Assembly (NCBI GenBank): GCA_037126765.1
Contig: JBBCBC010000019.1
Location: 29,596,222-29,660,221 of the forward strand
DNA length: 64,000 nt
Origin: Stenogyne calaminthoides
Lineage: Eukaryota > Streptophyta > Magnoliopsida > Lamiales > Lamiaceae
Direction: 5' to 3'
Positions within the stretch are counted from its first letter, which is position 1; every line of letters begins with the position of its first letter. Under the pieces are notes generated by a model that had not been told where the DNA came from, did no database searches, and saw only the letters and a list, made by a program, of their open reading frames with translations. The position numbers were made by a program, and so were the translations under genes. Positions 32,708-44,559 of this stretch are shown here, in pieces.

Positions 32708-34880
32708 TATTTAGTCAAAATGTTCAAATTCAACCAAACTATAATACCAAAAGAAAATCGGTTCGGTCCCTTGTTTCATTTTATATTCTATTGGTGTTTA
32801 ATCTTATTAAATTTTTAACACATGAATTCAAAATATATCATTTATTTATATTCTTAAATATAACGTGAAACACCAATAATAAATATGTGATCTCGCTCCA
32901 AAGAAAAACAACTTTTCCTCCTCCTAATTCCTAAAATTAATGAATCTAAATTCGTTTATAATTTACGCATGCTCGCTTAAAATATTCCAAATCCATAACA
33001 CATGCGCACCACAAATAAATGAACTTAATTAGCAATTCATATTATAGAGTAGTATAGTGGAGGTGTACCTGTTGTGTTGATTATTGAAGCACATGCCTAA
33101 GATTCTCACTGCTAATATGCTCATTATTGCTAACAAATTACCAGACAAATATTCAAAGTTAGTCCCTTGTGTATTTACCAAACAAAGTTAGTCCCTTGTG
33201 TATTTACCAAACAAAGCAATTTTTTTTTTTGGCTAAGTTCTCAGATTCATCCATGTGCATCGCAGATTTTTGTAATATATTTTAGAATCCTACAATTTAT
33301 TATATTGAAATATGCAATTTATTTACACTAAACACTGTAATTATTTTTATGAAAAAATAATTGCACGGTTCAGCATAAACAAGTTGCACTTTTCAGTATA
33401 GTAAGTTGCACCTTCAAAGATAACAAGTTGCATGATTCTAAATACACTATAATAGGTGCACCTAAATGCACTTGAGACCCACTTTTTTTTTTTTTAACAT
33501 CAATTGCACCATGTATATGACGCGTATTTGCTATTAATTATTTTCACTGAACAATAATTGTTATTTTTATAATATTAAATGTTTTTATTAAATAATATTA
33601 ATTATTTTTATTAAATAATTTAATTAGTTGTTATCTTTAAATAATATTTATTGTTTGGAATGAGCAATATTAGTTGTATACAAAGTGTTGCCCAAAAAAA
33701 ACTTGTCACGGAATCACTAGTTGTGCGTAATTATTAAAGCATGATCCTGTTTATTTTATTACATTAAGTACGTCTAATGTGGAGGACAAATATCACTTTT
33801 GGTAAGCATATAATATTAGAACATCCAGATGGAAAAGTTAATTAAATGATACATTAGACCTATATTCTCCATTATAATTATTAATTAATGTTCATGCTCA
33901 TCTCTTATTTCTTGTGCTCGCATATTAGCATACAGATGAGTAGAATGATTAATATTTTTATCCCAAATGTGGATTTATACCTACTTTTTATTTTAAAAAA
34001 AATATATTGAAATATATGTTTATTACGATCATATTTTCAGGAAAAAGATGTTTTATACTTTTTCCTGAGGTTGAAAAAGGATCAAGATCCGAACATTAAC
34101 AAATGTGAGGGATAGACTTCAAGTTATTAGAGCATCTCAATCTTTATGCATGCAAACATACAATAAGCATATGACAAAATATTGATATGGATTTTTTCAT
34201 ACATAAGATATTTGCATTTCCTCACGCTTGTCATATTGATATGGTATTAATTTCATACATAAGATATTTGCATTTCCTCACGATTATGATTCATAAATTT
34301 ATGTAGGCGCCCATTTAATCATGGTTCAAAATTTAATATGATCCAAACTTTAAAATGACTACAACATAATTGACCTTAAGTAACACCTTTATTTTATGCA
34401 ACACATTATGGTAACAATACTATTTTAATATATATATACATATATATGTATATATTTTTTTTGTAATGCTTTATGTAACACTTTATTCATATTTAACACT
34501 TGCATGTAACATTTTTAAATAAATAACATCTTTACATAGGTAACACTTCTGAAGTAACATTTTTACCTAAGTAACACTTCTTAGCAACACTTTAATAAAT
34601 GTAACACTTTTTAAGTAACAATAAAATAAGTAATATTTTTAGGTAACTCTTTTATTTATGTATATTGCCCAGAATTATGTGGAGTTTCTTGAGCTGAGTC
34701 CACAATCTATCCCTGAGCTCTTATTAAAAAAAGGGTCAAATCTGTTATCAAAATTAGTATGAATAAGTAGAGATTAGGAAACTCATGAACGCTTTCACTG
34801 TGATTTTGTGAAACTCAATAAGCCATAATGTTACAGCACATAAAAAGCTGAATGTTATCACGGTATTAAAACATTTAAAA
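32708..34880. other. AT-rich non-coding stretch with short direct repeats
   Basis: No gene was recognised. It holds two exact 29-bp direct repeats at 33154-33217 (AAGTTAGTCCCTTGTGTATT core), a region of scattered TTGCAC motifs (33350-33480), a 54-bp direct repeat (34181-34283, core AAGATATTTGCATTTCCTCA), and many TAACACTT words at 34380-34660. Confidence 0.7.
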
Positions 34881-35047
34881 TAAAACATAACAGTATTTTA
34901 GCTAAACTCAAGTGCAAAGTGCATCCTGATGGGTAGTACAGAACCAATGGAGTCTAGAACTACATTGTTACATAATTCAGATATAGTTGAAAGTTTTACC
35001 TTTTTTTTTTTTTTAAAGTTAGAATTTCTGAAAGGAAGGAAACAAAC

Positions 35048-35127
35048 CTGACGAGGAATGAAGCACCGTGCTCCAAAGTAATGCTGCAGAAGAAGAATAA
35101 ATACTTGGAGTCCCATAAAAAGAGTTT
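35048..35127 (-). pseudogene. Exon fragment resembling FLY/TUL1-type membrane RING E3 ligase
   Basis: The minus strand reads TLFMGLQVFILLLQHYF, then GARCFIPRQ, directly followed by a GT donor (CGTCAG/GTTTGTTTCC). In plant FLY1/FLY2-like (DSC/TUL1-type) transmembrane E3 ligases, an LLLQ-YLG-R-FVPRQ segment ends the last membrane helix just before the RING domain. Here neither the RING (C-x2-C) downstream nor the rest of the multi-helix region upstream is visible within several hundred bases. It appears to be an isolated exon copy. The similarity is recalled from memory of the family and covers only about 26 residues. Confidence 0.4.
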
Positions 35128-35550
35128 TAAGAAAGTACGTGGAAAATTGTTTAGTCCATTGAGTATACATGTGAATTGATATTAATTCATGCTTTTTTTT
35201 AAAAGAAAGTGAAAAAAAATGAAAAGAAAAATAATAAAAAACAAAAAACAAAAAAACAAAAACAAAAACAAAAACAAAAAAAAATGAAAAACACTTATTA
35301 AGTATTACTACTGTTCGAAATATAAAAATTCAAATTTACTAGTTTAGTTGGTAATTGTTTGGCTTTCACTCCTTGAGGTCTATGGTTCAATTCCCAGGAA
35401 GTACCAGCTCGTTAAATTTAAATTATTTAACAATAAATTCTTTCTTTTAATTCCTTAAACTAATATGAGAATTTAATAAAAAATTGTGAGAATAATTGAG
35501 AATTAGGATATTAATAAGCTCTTTAAAATATCGTATAAGTTGTCTAGAAC

Positions 35551-35858
35551 CTTATAAACTCTTTAAATTTGTTTGATAAAATAAAATGTTCAACATCTTA
35601 TAATATTTTAAAACACTAGAACCTTATAAGCTCTTTAAATTTGTTTGATAAAATAAAATGTTTAACATCTTATAATATTTTAAAACACTAGAACCTTATA
35701 AGCTCTTTAAATTTGTTTGGTAAAATAAAATGTTTAACATCTTAAAAACACATTCTTTTTACAACTTATAAGCTCTTTAAATTTGTTTGGTAAAATAAAA
35801 TATTTAACATCTTATAATATCTTATAACACATTCTTTACAACTTATAAGCTCTAAAAA
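35551..35858. repeat. Minisatellite, period about 72 bp
   Basis: Four units start with CTTATAAGCTCTTTAAATTT at 35551, 35623, 35695 and 35765, and a partial fifth starts at 35842. The first spacings are exactly 72 bp. Later units have diverged by small indels. Confidence 0.9.
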
Positions 35859-37014
35859 ATAAGTTGGATATCCAACTTATTTTACTAAAATTGTATAAGC
35901 TATGCCTCATCTATTACCCCACCCCCAACCAGGCTCTGCCCAACAATCTTAGTATACAAAAATAAAAAATAATTGTTTTATATTAAATTAAATTTTAAAA
36001 AATATTTTTCTTAAATTACTAAATAACTTTTATAAGTTTTATCACAAATATTTTAACAATTTATAAAGTATTTAAAATTATAACTCACAAACTCTTAAAA
36101 ATAATTTATAAAATGTTAAAACTTATAACTTATAAGGTGTTTTGAATAATCTTAGCCAAATGAACTCTAATGACTAATTCTACTATTCAATGCACGTCAT
36201 TATGTTCTTTAATTCTTTAACAAAATTTGTATATAATAATACTTCTTCTATTTTCATTTTCTTTTCACAATTCTAATTCTTTTACAAATCATTCTTTAAT
36301 TTCTTTTCCTGTTCAATTTATGATGATTATAAATGTTAGGGTTCGAGTATAATTCCATCATTTCTCCTCCTTTGTTGTGATATCTCTCTCTTTTTCTTTT
36401 CTTTTTTTAATAATGTGCGTATTATTTATCATTATATATTATTTCATTCATGCTATTGTTATGATTTCAATTTTTGTTTCACCATTTGGATTTTATTGAA
36501 TTTCACTTTGATGAACTTGATAATCAGTACACCCAGAAATAATATTGAAGATGAATTTCTTCGGTTCTAATTCAATTTGTTCCATTTTTTCTATTCCATC
36601 TACTATTCCACATTTTAGATGAATGACAAAGTGTACATCTCAACATATTAAATATGAGAATAACACCTTAATATAATCAAATAATCTATTAAAAAATTAT
36701 ATTTATTTATGCAAAACTAATTAATTCCTATTAAATCTCATTCCAAAAAAATATTATAAAAATATTTATAATTAATTAATTAATTAAAGCTACATATATA
36801 TATTAATCAAAAATTAAGTTTATTAATTATAAATTAGAGTACGTATATTGCAATATTAATCTATCATACATAAACTAAAATTCAATAAAAAAATATGAAA
36901 ATTTATTAGAAGAAGAAAAACAATTTTGATTATTTTATTTTTTACATATTTATAATCAAATTTCATATTCTAAAATTTGTATATCTTAATATATTAAAAT
37001 ATATGTATATCAAT

Positions 37015-37018
<4 letters not shown>

Positions 37019-37063
<45 letters not shown>
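37019..37063. repeat. (AT)n microsatellite
   Basis: About 22 TA units occur inside the long-TIR element. Confidence 0.95.
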
Positions 37064-37066
<3 letters not shown>

Positions 37067-37093
37067 CACGTTCTAACATTTGTATTTATTGAC

Positions 37094-37318
37094 ATGACTC
37101 TTCAGTTATTATGACTAATACTCTTTTATAATGTAAGTCATACTTTTCAATTATCACTACTAATACCACTATTGTAATATAAATCATACCCTTCAGTATC
37201 ACGAGTAATACTCTTTTTTACAGTAATAAGTCATATCCTTCAGTTATCACGATTAATACCCTTTAATAATATAAGACATACCCCTTAATCAATTTCACGG
37301 ATTCCTGGTGTAAAATTA
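37094..37318. repeat. Degenerate tandem repeats, period about 55 bp
   Basis: Four units follow a pattern near GTCATACCCTTCAGTTATCAC then TAATACTCTTTTATAAT. The complement matches the units of 28443-28692, so both belong to one dispersed family. Confidence 0.6.
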
Positions 37319-38608
37319 GTTCACCCTATATTTTATTTTTTATTTTTAATAACATATGCTCTCAATTTTTTTCTTCTAATAAATTTTTATATTTTTTTTA
37401 TTGGATTTTAAAATTTATATGATAGATTAAAATTATAATATATGAACTTCAATTAATTAATGCCTAACAAACGTGTGCGTGCGTGTGTGGGGCTTAAATT
37501 TAATTAATTGTAAATATTTTTATAAGATTTTTTTTGGAATGAGATTTGGTAGGAATTAATTAGTTTTGCTTAAATAAATATAATTTCTTTAATAGATTAT
37601 TTGGTTATATTGCGGTGTTATTATCATATTTATAGATAAGGTGAGATGTACACTTGTTATTCATTTAAAATGTGGAATAGTAGATGGAATAGGGAAATGG
37701 AACAGTGGATCCGAGCCAGAATTTCTTACCCAATTCCTATTAATGTATATTGAGAAGGATCACAAAAAATTAATGTATGCTTTTCGTAATATTCAATATC
37801 TAAGTTCTAATATATTAAGAACAATTAATTTATGTTGCAAAAGCCCTATTCCAGATGCATCCTACGAAGGCCCCCGAGCTAGATGGTATGTCCGCTATTT
37901 TCTATCAAAAATTAAAATTGTGGTGGGGAACCCGTTACTAAAATTGCTCAAGGTTCTTAATAAAGGGCCGATCCGAGGGTGTTTAATCACACTCACATCG
38001 CTTTTAGTTCCCAAAATTAAGAACCCTAGTTCGCCTATGGACTTTTTTTTACTTATTAGTCTTTGTAATGTTTCTTTGAAAATTATTACAAAGACTATTG
38101 CTAATCGCCTCAAGGTTTTTTTTTTTCCCGATCTAATCGACCAGGTCAATATGCTTTTATTAATTGAGAGACTCATTACGATAATGCTTTTTGCTTTTTA
38201 GATTTTCCATTATATGAATCACAATAAGGCGGTGTGTTCGAGGGTCCTATGCTTTTAAGTTATATATGAGTAAGACGTATGATAGAGTGGATGGGATTTT
38301 TGAGGAGGTGTTGGTGAGGATTGCATAGGGTGGGCTTTTTTTTCATACAATTTTGAGGTGTGAGGTCTGTGGTCTTTTGAGGTTCTTGTGAATGGTGATC
38401 CATCCGTGTCGCTCCGGCCCTTCTGGTTCGTCAAGGGGACCCCAATCACCTTATCTGTTTTTTTTTGTGCAAAAGCCCCGTCTCCGCTTGGATACTGGAG
38501 GAGGTGGAGTTGGGGTTTCTTCATGGAGTTAAGATTTGTAGATTTAGCTCCCCACTCGCCTCAAATCTTTTCTTTGTTGATGATACGCCAGGTGTTTGGG
38601 AAAGTTCT

Positions 38609-40178
38609 CGTTGGGATATTTTAGTTTTGATAAATTATGCCAAAAAACATTATCAACTTGTATTTTTGAAGCTAATCTACGATAACAAGTTGAGGGGAAC
38701 GAGAGAACAAATTGAGGGGAACTCACGAAATCGTATAAAGATGATCAAGATCGATGAGGTCAGAGATTTAGGGCGACGAGATCGATTTAAGTCGATCGAG
38801 ATCAGATGAGTAGGATGAGTTCCGAGTAAACCCATGAAAATAACAAGAAGAAACATGTTGATTTTTGAAGAAGAAATGCCGATGCGTTGGTCGATGCAGC
38901 TTTGGTGATGTAATCCGATGACACGTCTTGACCGACTGGATGTGACCGATGTTCTTGACCATGTCTGTCGATTGATCTTCTTGACCAGATCTGGTGACGT
39001 CTTCTTGACGAATCTGGTGACGGATCAAATGGTAACTGATGTTCTTGACCAGTCTGGTGACTGATCTTCTTGACGATCTGGTGACGTCATCTGTGACCAG
39101 ATGTCGTTGACCGACATGTTCTTGGATCTGATGTTGTTTGATCTAATGTTGATCTGTCTTGTCGGATCGGGGAGACGACCAATCTGCGGAACCATTTCTC
39201 TGAGACCGGAAAATCTCGCACCCGATTTCTCTGCCAGATTCTGCGGACGAAATGCGTACCCGATCAAAGCGACCCGGAATAAGAAAAAGTTTGAATAAAT
39301 AATAAGGCAGAGTGAAATCGATCCGTTAGACACCTGGCGGTGGCGATAAGAAGACAACACACATATTGATGTGACATAAAGTACGAGAAAAAGTGCAAAA
39401 GGACAAAGAAAAGTGGAAGTTATTTGTATGGATTTGAATATTACTTTCAACCAGAATATTTAAATCCACACTATAAATACATCAGACTATCTTCAAAAGA
39501 AGATTATGGAGGATCCGCAAAGTGAAATTAAAGCCAAATATTCAAGCAACTCCATTCATAGAACACTGAGCAAATACACACATATATTCAAAAGTGTTTC
39601 TACCCTAGATCTAAGCACAAATGCTATATCCTAAGCTTAGAGAGATTTTCCCATCCCAAGATTGAGGCTAAACAAATGTAAGGGAAAATCTCAACCTAGT
39701 TGAAACCAAACAAACCTTACCCAAATCGGTTTGATAGATAAGTTTGTAGGTGAGTGTGAACTCCCAAACATCTAGCAATCCCGAAAGGAGGGTAGGCAAT
39801 CCCCCGAGGGAGATAAGTCCCGCTTTGAGTGTGAACTCTGAAAATCTATAAAGCGATCCCGCGAGGGTGATAAGTCCCGCTTTGAGTGTGAACTCGGTGA
39901 ACATCTGTTGGGTGTTGACTAACACGTTAAACTAAGTCCAAATTGGTTAAGTAGGTGCCCCGATGATAGGGAAGAGTGGATGTAGGAGTTGGACTCCGAC
40001 CACTATAAAATGGTGTGTTCTTTATTGCTTTTATGTTCTTACTTGCCATATGCATTCGATTAAGCAAAACACAACACATGAGCTTAAAAAATGCAAAATC
40101 TGAATCACTCGCCTCACCCCCGCTTTTATATGAGATTACACGATTTTTCCGCATTTCACGGGTTTTTACCGGACCAAC
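38609..40178 (+). mobile_element. Solo LTR related to the copia A/B LTRs
   Basis: LINE reading WESS stops at 38608 and resumes at 40179, so the 1570 bp between are inserted. The left end is CGTTGGGATATT (TGTTGGGATAT in copia A) and the right end is GGACCAAC. Near-matching flanks are GTTCT (38604-38608) and GATTCT (40179-40184). Inside are degenerate repeats of CTTGACCAGATCTGGTGAC type (38930-39110), a TATA box at 39472, GTGAACTC-type tandem units (39750-39905) and the ACCACTATAAAATGGTGTGT block also present near the copia A LTR end. There is no internal region, hence solo. Confidence 0.75.
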
Positions 40179-42111
40179 GATTCTTCTTTCTTTAGCGTTC
40201 TTATGGGTGAGAGAGATACTTGCGGTTTTGAGGAGGCTTCCGGTCGCTATCAACCGAGTAAGTCCGATATCATGTTTAGAACCGCGTCCCCAAAGGATAT
40301 GGGGATTGGTTTGACCGAGGTATCGGGGTACGGAGAGTGGAACAACATTCTATCTATCCGGTCTTCCTAATGCAAAGTAGGTCGATCGAGGAATGATGTG
40401 TTCCGTGATACTAGACACCTGTAACAAAAAAAGTCAAGGATTGGAAGAGCAAGACTTTGTCACGGTGTAGGGAAGATTACTTTAGTTAAGTATGCCGCCC
40501 AAAGGATTCCGGACTTATTTCATGACATGTTTCGTTTCATCCTCTGGACATTATTCAAGATTGAGGCGCTTATTGCTCGCCTTCCTATGGGGTCAAAATG
40601 ATGAGAAGAGAGTGCATCGACCGAGGTTACGGATTTGGGGGTTTTCAACCGAGCCCGGCTTCGCAAAGCGTAATTGGAGACTTATTCAAAGACGATAACT
40701 CCTTACTTACTTCCGGGTCCTAAATGCTTCTTACTTTTTCGAGAGGGTGCTTTCAGATGGTCAAGATTTGGGTTACTTCCCCCTTATACATGGCGGCAGA
40801 GCATTATTGAGGGTCGTAAGGTGTTGGAAAGGGGGTTGGTTTGGGTGGTTGGTAATGGGGAGTCAATTAATGTGTGAAAGGAGTCGTGGTTGTTGGATGG
40901 GGTGGATGGTGGTAGGGTGAGGACATGAAGAGAGGAGGATAGAAGGAGCCGAGGGTGTGTGATTTGTTGCTCATGATTGTTTTTGGGTGGGATCTCGGAC
41001 GCTGGATATTATGTTTGATAGGATGATGTGAACATGATCCGAACTTTTCCGTTAAGTCGCTCCTATAGATATGATATTCTCATTCCGGAGGTTCACCAAT
41101 AATGGGATCTATTCTACGAGATTTGGTTACTTTGATACTTTTGAGCGCTTTTGGGATGGTGGACAAGATACATTGGGCGTAAAGTTTGGGCGCCGAGTTA
41201 TCCCAAAGATTAAAGTCTTTCCATGGAAGACTATACATTCTATTATTCCTACCAAAATTAATCTCATTGGTAGGTTTGTGGATGTGGACCCTTTTTATAC
41301 GATTGTGGTGTGGAGGTTGAGACTGCAGAGCATGTATTTAGGGATTGTGTATGCGGTATGTGACATTTGTCCTATTATTGTGCCTTTTGATGAGAGCCCG
41401 TTGGATAGCCGGGTTCGGGGATGGTTGTAGGTCGATGACGAGACTTTTCGCTTTTTTTTGTCACTATCTTGTGGACTTTGTGGTTTGTCCAAAATATGTT
41501 TGTGTTTCACGGAGAGAGTGTTGGGAAATAATGTGCCCTTGATTCTGTTTTGAGGTGTAATTTAAATACAAATTTAAATGAACAATTATTACTAGCATGA
41601 ATTAATCCTAATTCAAATAATAATCACAACAATATCATGCGAACAAGTAAATTCACGTAAAGTCCTACACACGCGAACTCAGAGTTTACACGAATATTAC
41701 CCTCGTAGAGACAACGGCTGAGACGATTTTAATGGATCAACCCAAACACCTTTTCAAGTCCTTTGCTCGATTATCCGGTGGAAGATACTCACGATCAAAT
41801 TTAATAAATGAATAAAGAAAAATTTATTGCACCACCTTTGTGGATTTCTAATTTTTTCAAGATTGGTATTGTATTGGGGATGAAAATTCATCCCCTATTT
41901 AAAAATAGAGGTGGCCGATTTTTAGGGCTATAAAAAGATATGAGAAGATCTTTAATTCTTGTGCAAGAAGTAATCTTGAATATATCCAATATATTATCTT
42001 TCCCATAAATAATTTTCCATAAAAATCATCCTTCTCTATTTATTGAAAATTTCAAAAATTTCATGCAATAAAAGTCAAAGTCAAAGATTCTTGAATTTAT
42101 GAGATAATATT

Positions 42112-44139
42112 TATTGGTCCCGGTGCAAACGAGTCTTACACGTAATGGGGAAATACACGTGTTCAAGTTTTTAAAACTTTTTCTTTATCGAGGTCACTTA
42201 GTCAGTTGTTCGATGATTTGGTCCCGAGAAGCACAAATCGCCTGAGTCAAAGTCTACTCGAGACAATGATCCCGAAATGCTTTCGTAGATACCTCGTATA
42301 ATCCCAATCGATCCTCGAAGTTTTCAGAGATCCTCGAAGTTGCTTGGATCGATATCCAACTTATCAACCCTCGGATGAGTAAGTTCAGGTTGATAACTAT
42401 CTCGTTCTAGCTACTCGGATGTCTTAATGGTTGGCCCTAAGTTTATACTGCTTTTTATGCTTTTTTTGTAAAACCTTCCTTTAATGGAATAGTGATTAGG
42501 CCGTGATTCGGGCTTCAGATGCAACTTCAAAGGATTGATTCCAACCAATGTTAGTGAAAATATGCTTTCAAAATATATGCAATAGCTTAATCAAAGCAAA
42601 ATGTAAAAAGAAAAGAACACAAAGAATTTATAAATGCTTCGTAGACTCAAGCTCCTACGCCCACTCTCTAATCTCTTCGTGAGAAATTCACTAATCACCT
42701 CCTAAGGTTTTCTCGACTACCTCTGGTTTACTAACCTTTCTATTTTGAGCTTTTCGACTACCTCTCAGTAGTTTACTAACTCAAAACACACACAAGCTTT
42801 CTGTCTATCCAAGATAGATTACTCACTTCTTCTCTAGAGCTTTCTGACTACCTCAATGTAGTTTACTAAATCTTTACAACTCCAATCTCACCAACAATCA
42901 CACTCAAACTACCTTACAAAGGGTTTGGGGTTTCTTGGTTGGTTTCCAACTAGGATGAGATATCCTTTACAATAAAGAACAATGCAAAGGCTAGGATATC
43001 TCGACTAAGCTTTGGATATATCTTATCAAGCTAGGCTTAGTGGAATGAGCTCTCTTCGATTTAAAGCACTTGGGAAATTCTTGGGTTTTCGAGTGCTTCA
43101 ACTTGCAATAATAAGTTTAAGCTCTTGAGTTGCTTACAAATTTCCCGTAACCTTCAATGTAGATGGTCACAAGTATTTATAGGCATACACCAAGGTCACT
43201 CTTGAAAACTATCCGTTGGAAGAGATAGTTTCGTGAGTTTCCTCTTATGGTGTGTGATGAACGACTATATTTAGGGTTTTAGACTCCCTAGCACGTTTTA
43301 GGTAATAACCTTTCATGTAGCCGGTCAACACTTTTTCGATGCCGAACTTAGTACTTCCGACATCTTTTTCAATGACTGTCATTGCCAAGGTTAAGAATGT
43401 ACAAACAGTTTTTTCTTTTTTTGACTTTTTGTCTCCAGTTAAAAAGTAGACAACCTCAATCGCTCTTTTTGGTTACTATCTCCGAAAGGATATAACCTTA
43501 ACAACACTTTGTCTTAGTTCCTTTTGTCTGCATGAGAATGTCTTGGGCAATATCTATTTTTCTAAGGAATCGCATTTTTCTCAGTATTACGTCCTTCAGA
43601 TAGATATTTTCAGTGCCTCGGAACATTCAGGTTTATATCAGCATTGATACATTACTGAAGTCTTCGCATAATTCTTTGCCTTGATAGTCTTCATCTTCGC
43701 CTTCGTGTCGCCGTGGTCTTCGAGTCTTCGGGTCTTCGAGTCTTCACGATATATTGAATGATATACTTGAGTCTTAATCTTTGAAGTCTCTCGGTTTCAT
43801 CTTTAGTCTGCAGTTTCTCGGTTTCTCATCGAAGTCTTGATTTTCGATTTCTCCTTTGAGTCTTGATTTCTTAGTTTCTCGATCGAAGTCTTCGGTTTCT
43901 CGATTCTTCTTCAAAACTTGAAACTTCATTTCAAACTTCGCCTTTCTTGAAACTTATCGAGTCTTCGTAACCTATCGTAATCTAACCCGATCTATATCTC
44001 ACGACTATACATTTTCGATAACATCCTCAATACTCTAAAACCGAATCCCCGACTAACTATCAAGATTATTCTCAACATGTCATACTCGTGGTTTTGGGAT
44101 CTAATCAAAATCAATCTTTATTAAATTCATCTCCCAACA
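42112..44139 (-). repeat. 3' LTR of copia B
   Basis: 2028 bp; on the minus strand it starts TGTTGGGAGATGAATTTAAT (complement ends at 44139). The complement of the TATA box is at 43174-43181. Tandem units lie at 42690-42860 and GAAGTCTTGATTT-type repeats at 43690-43960. The 5' LTR is nearly 200 bp shorter, with losses spread across the repeats and the PBS-proximal part. Confidence 0.88.
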
Positions 44140-44559
44140 ATTTTTTTGATGATGCCAAAACCTATCTTGTTATAAAACACTTAACCTATACTCGTGTTTC
44201 AGTTTTTTCCTATTACAAGATTGGTTATATCTCCCAACAATTTCCTAAACATTGGGTCTCCCAACAATTAATCTTCCAACAATTAAACTTAGAGAGACAA
44301 ATATTCAGCATATCAAACGTAAAAGACATGTAAATAAGATAATGAGATATTATCTTTTGAGCATAAATGATAAGGTTTCATTGATGATAGGTAGATGCTT
44401 ATAAGTTACAATGAATCTTATCTCGAAAAATAAAAATAAAAAAAAACAAAAAGATAAAGGATTACATGAATCTTCCGAGTCTTCATCTTCGGCCTTCTTT
44501 TTCTCTTTCCGCTTGGCTCTTCGCTTCTTCTTCTTCCACCTCATCAAGCAGTAGGCACC

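Larger units (their letters stand above)
36579..37703. mobile_element. Long-TIR element (1.1 kb), non-coding
   Basis: GTTCCATTTTTTCTATTCC and about 200 following bases are mirrored at about 37490-37703, which ends GAATAGGGAAATGGAAC. The arms share CTATTCCATCTACTATTCC. The interior contains an (AT)n run and the tandem repeats at 37094-37318. I could not define a target duplication. Confidence 0.65.

Noticed and set aside
33154..33217. Direct repeats as a CRISPR-like array
   Set aside because: Two abutting 29-bp copies with no spacers, in plant nuclear sequence: a simple tandem duplication.
35215..35285. AAAAAC-rich stretch as a possible LINE or SINE tail
   Set aside because: There is no element body next to it; it is a simple repeat in A-rich sequence.
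38768..39450. Minus-strand frames of 86 and 141 codons in the solo LTR
   Set aside because: They lie across the LTR repeat units; composition reflects the GACCAGATCTGGTGAC-type repeats and shows no protein motif.
44350..44547. Lys/Arg-rich minus-strand frame just inside copia B
   Set aside because: It lies in the degraded, purine-rich 3' part of the element and has no start context or motif of its own.
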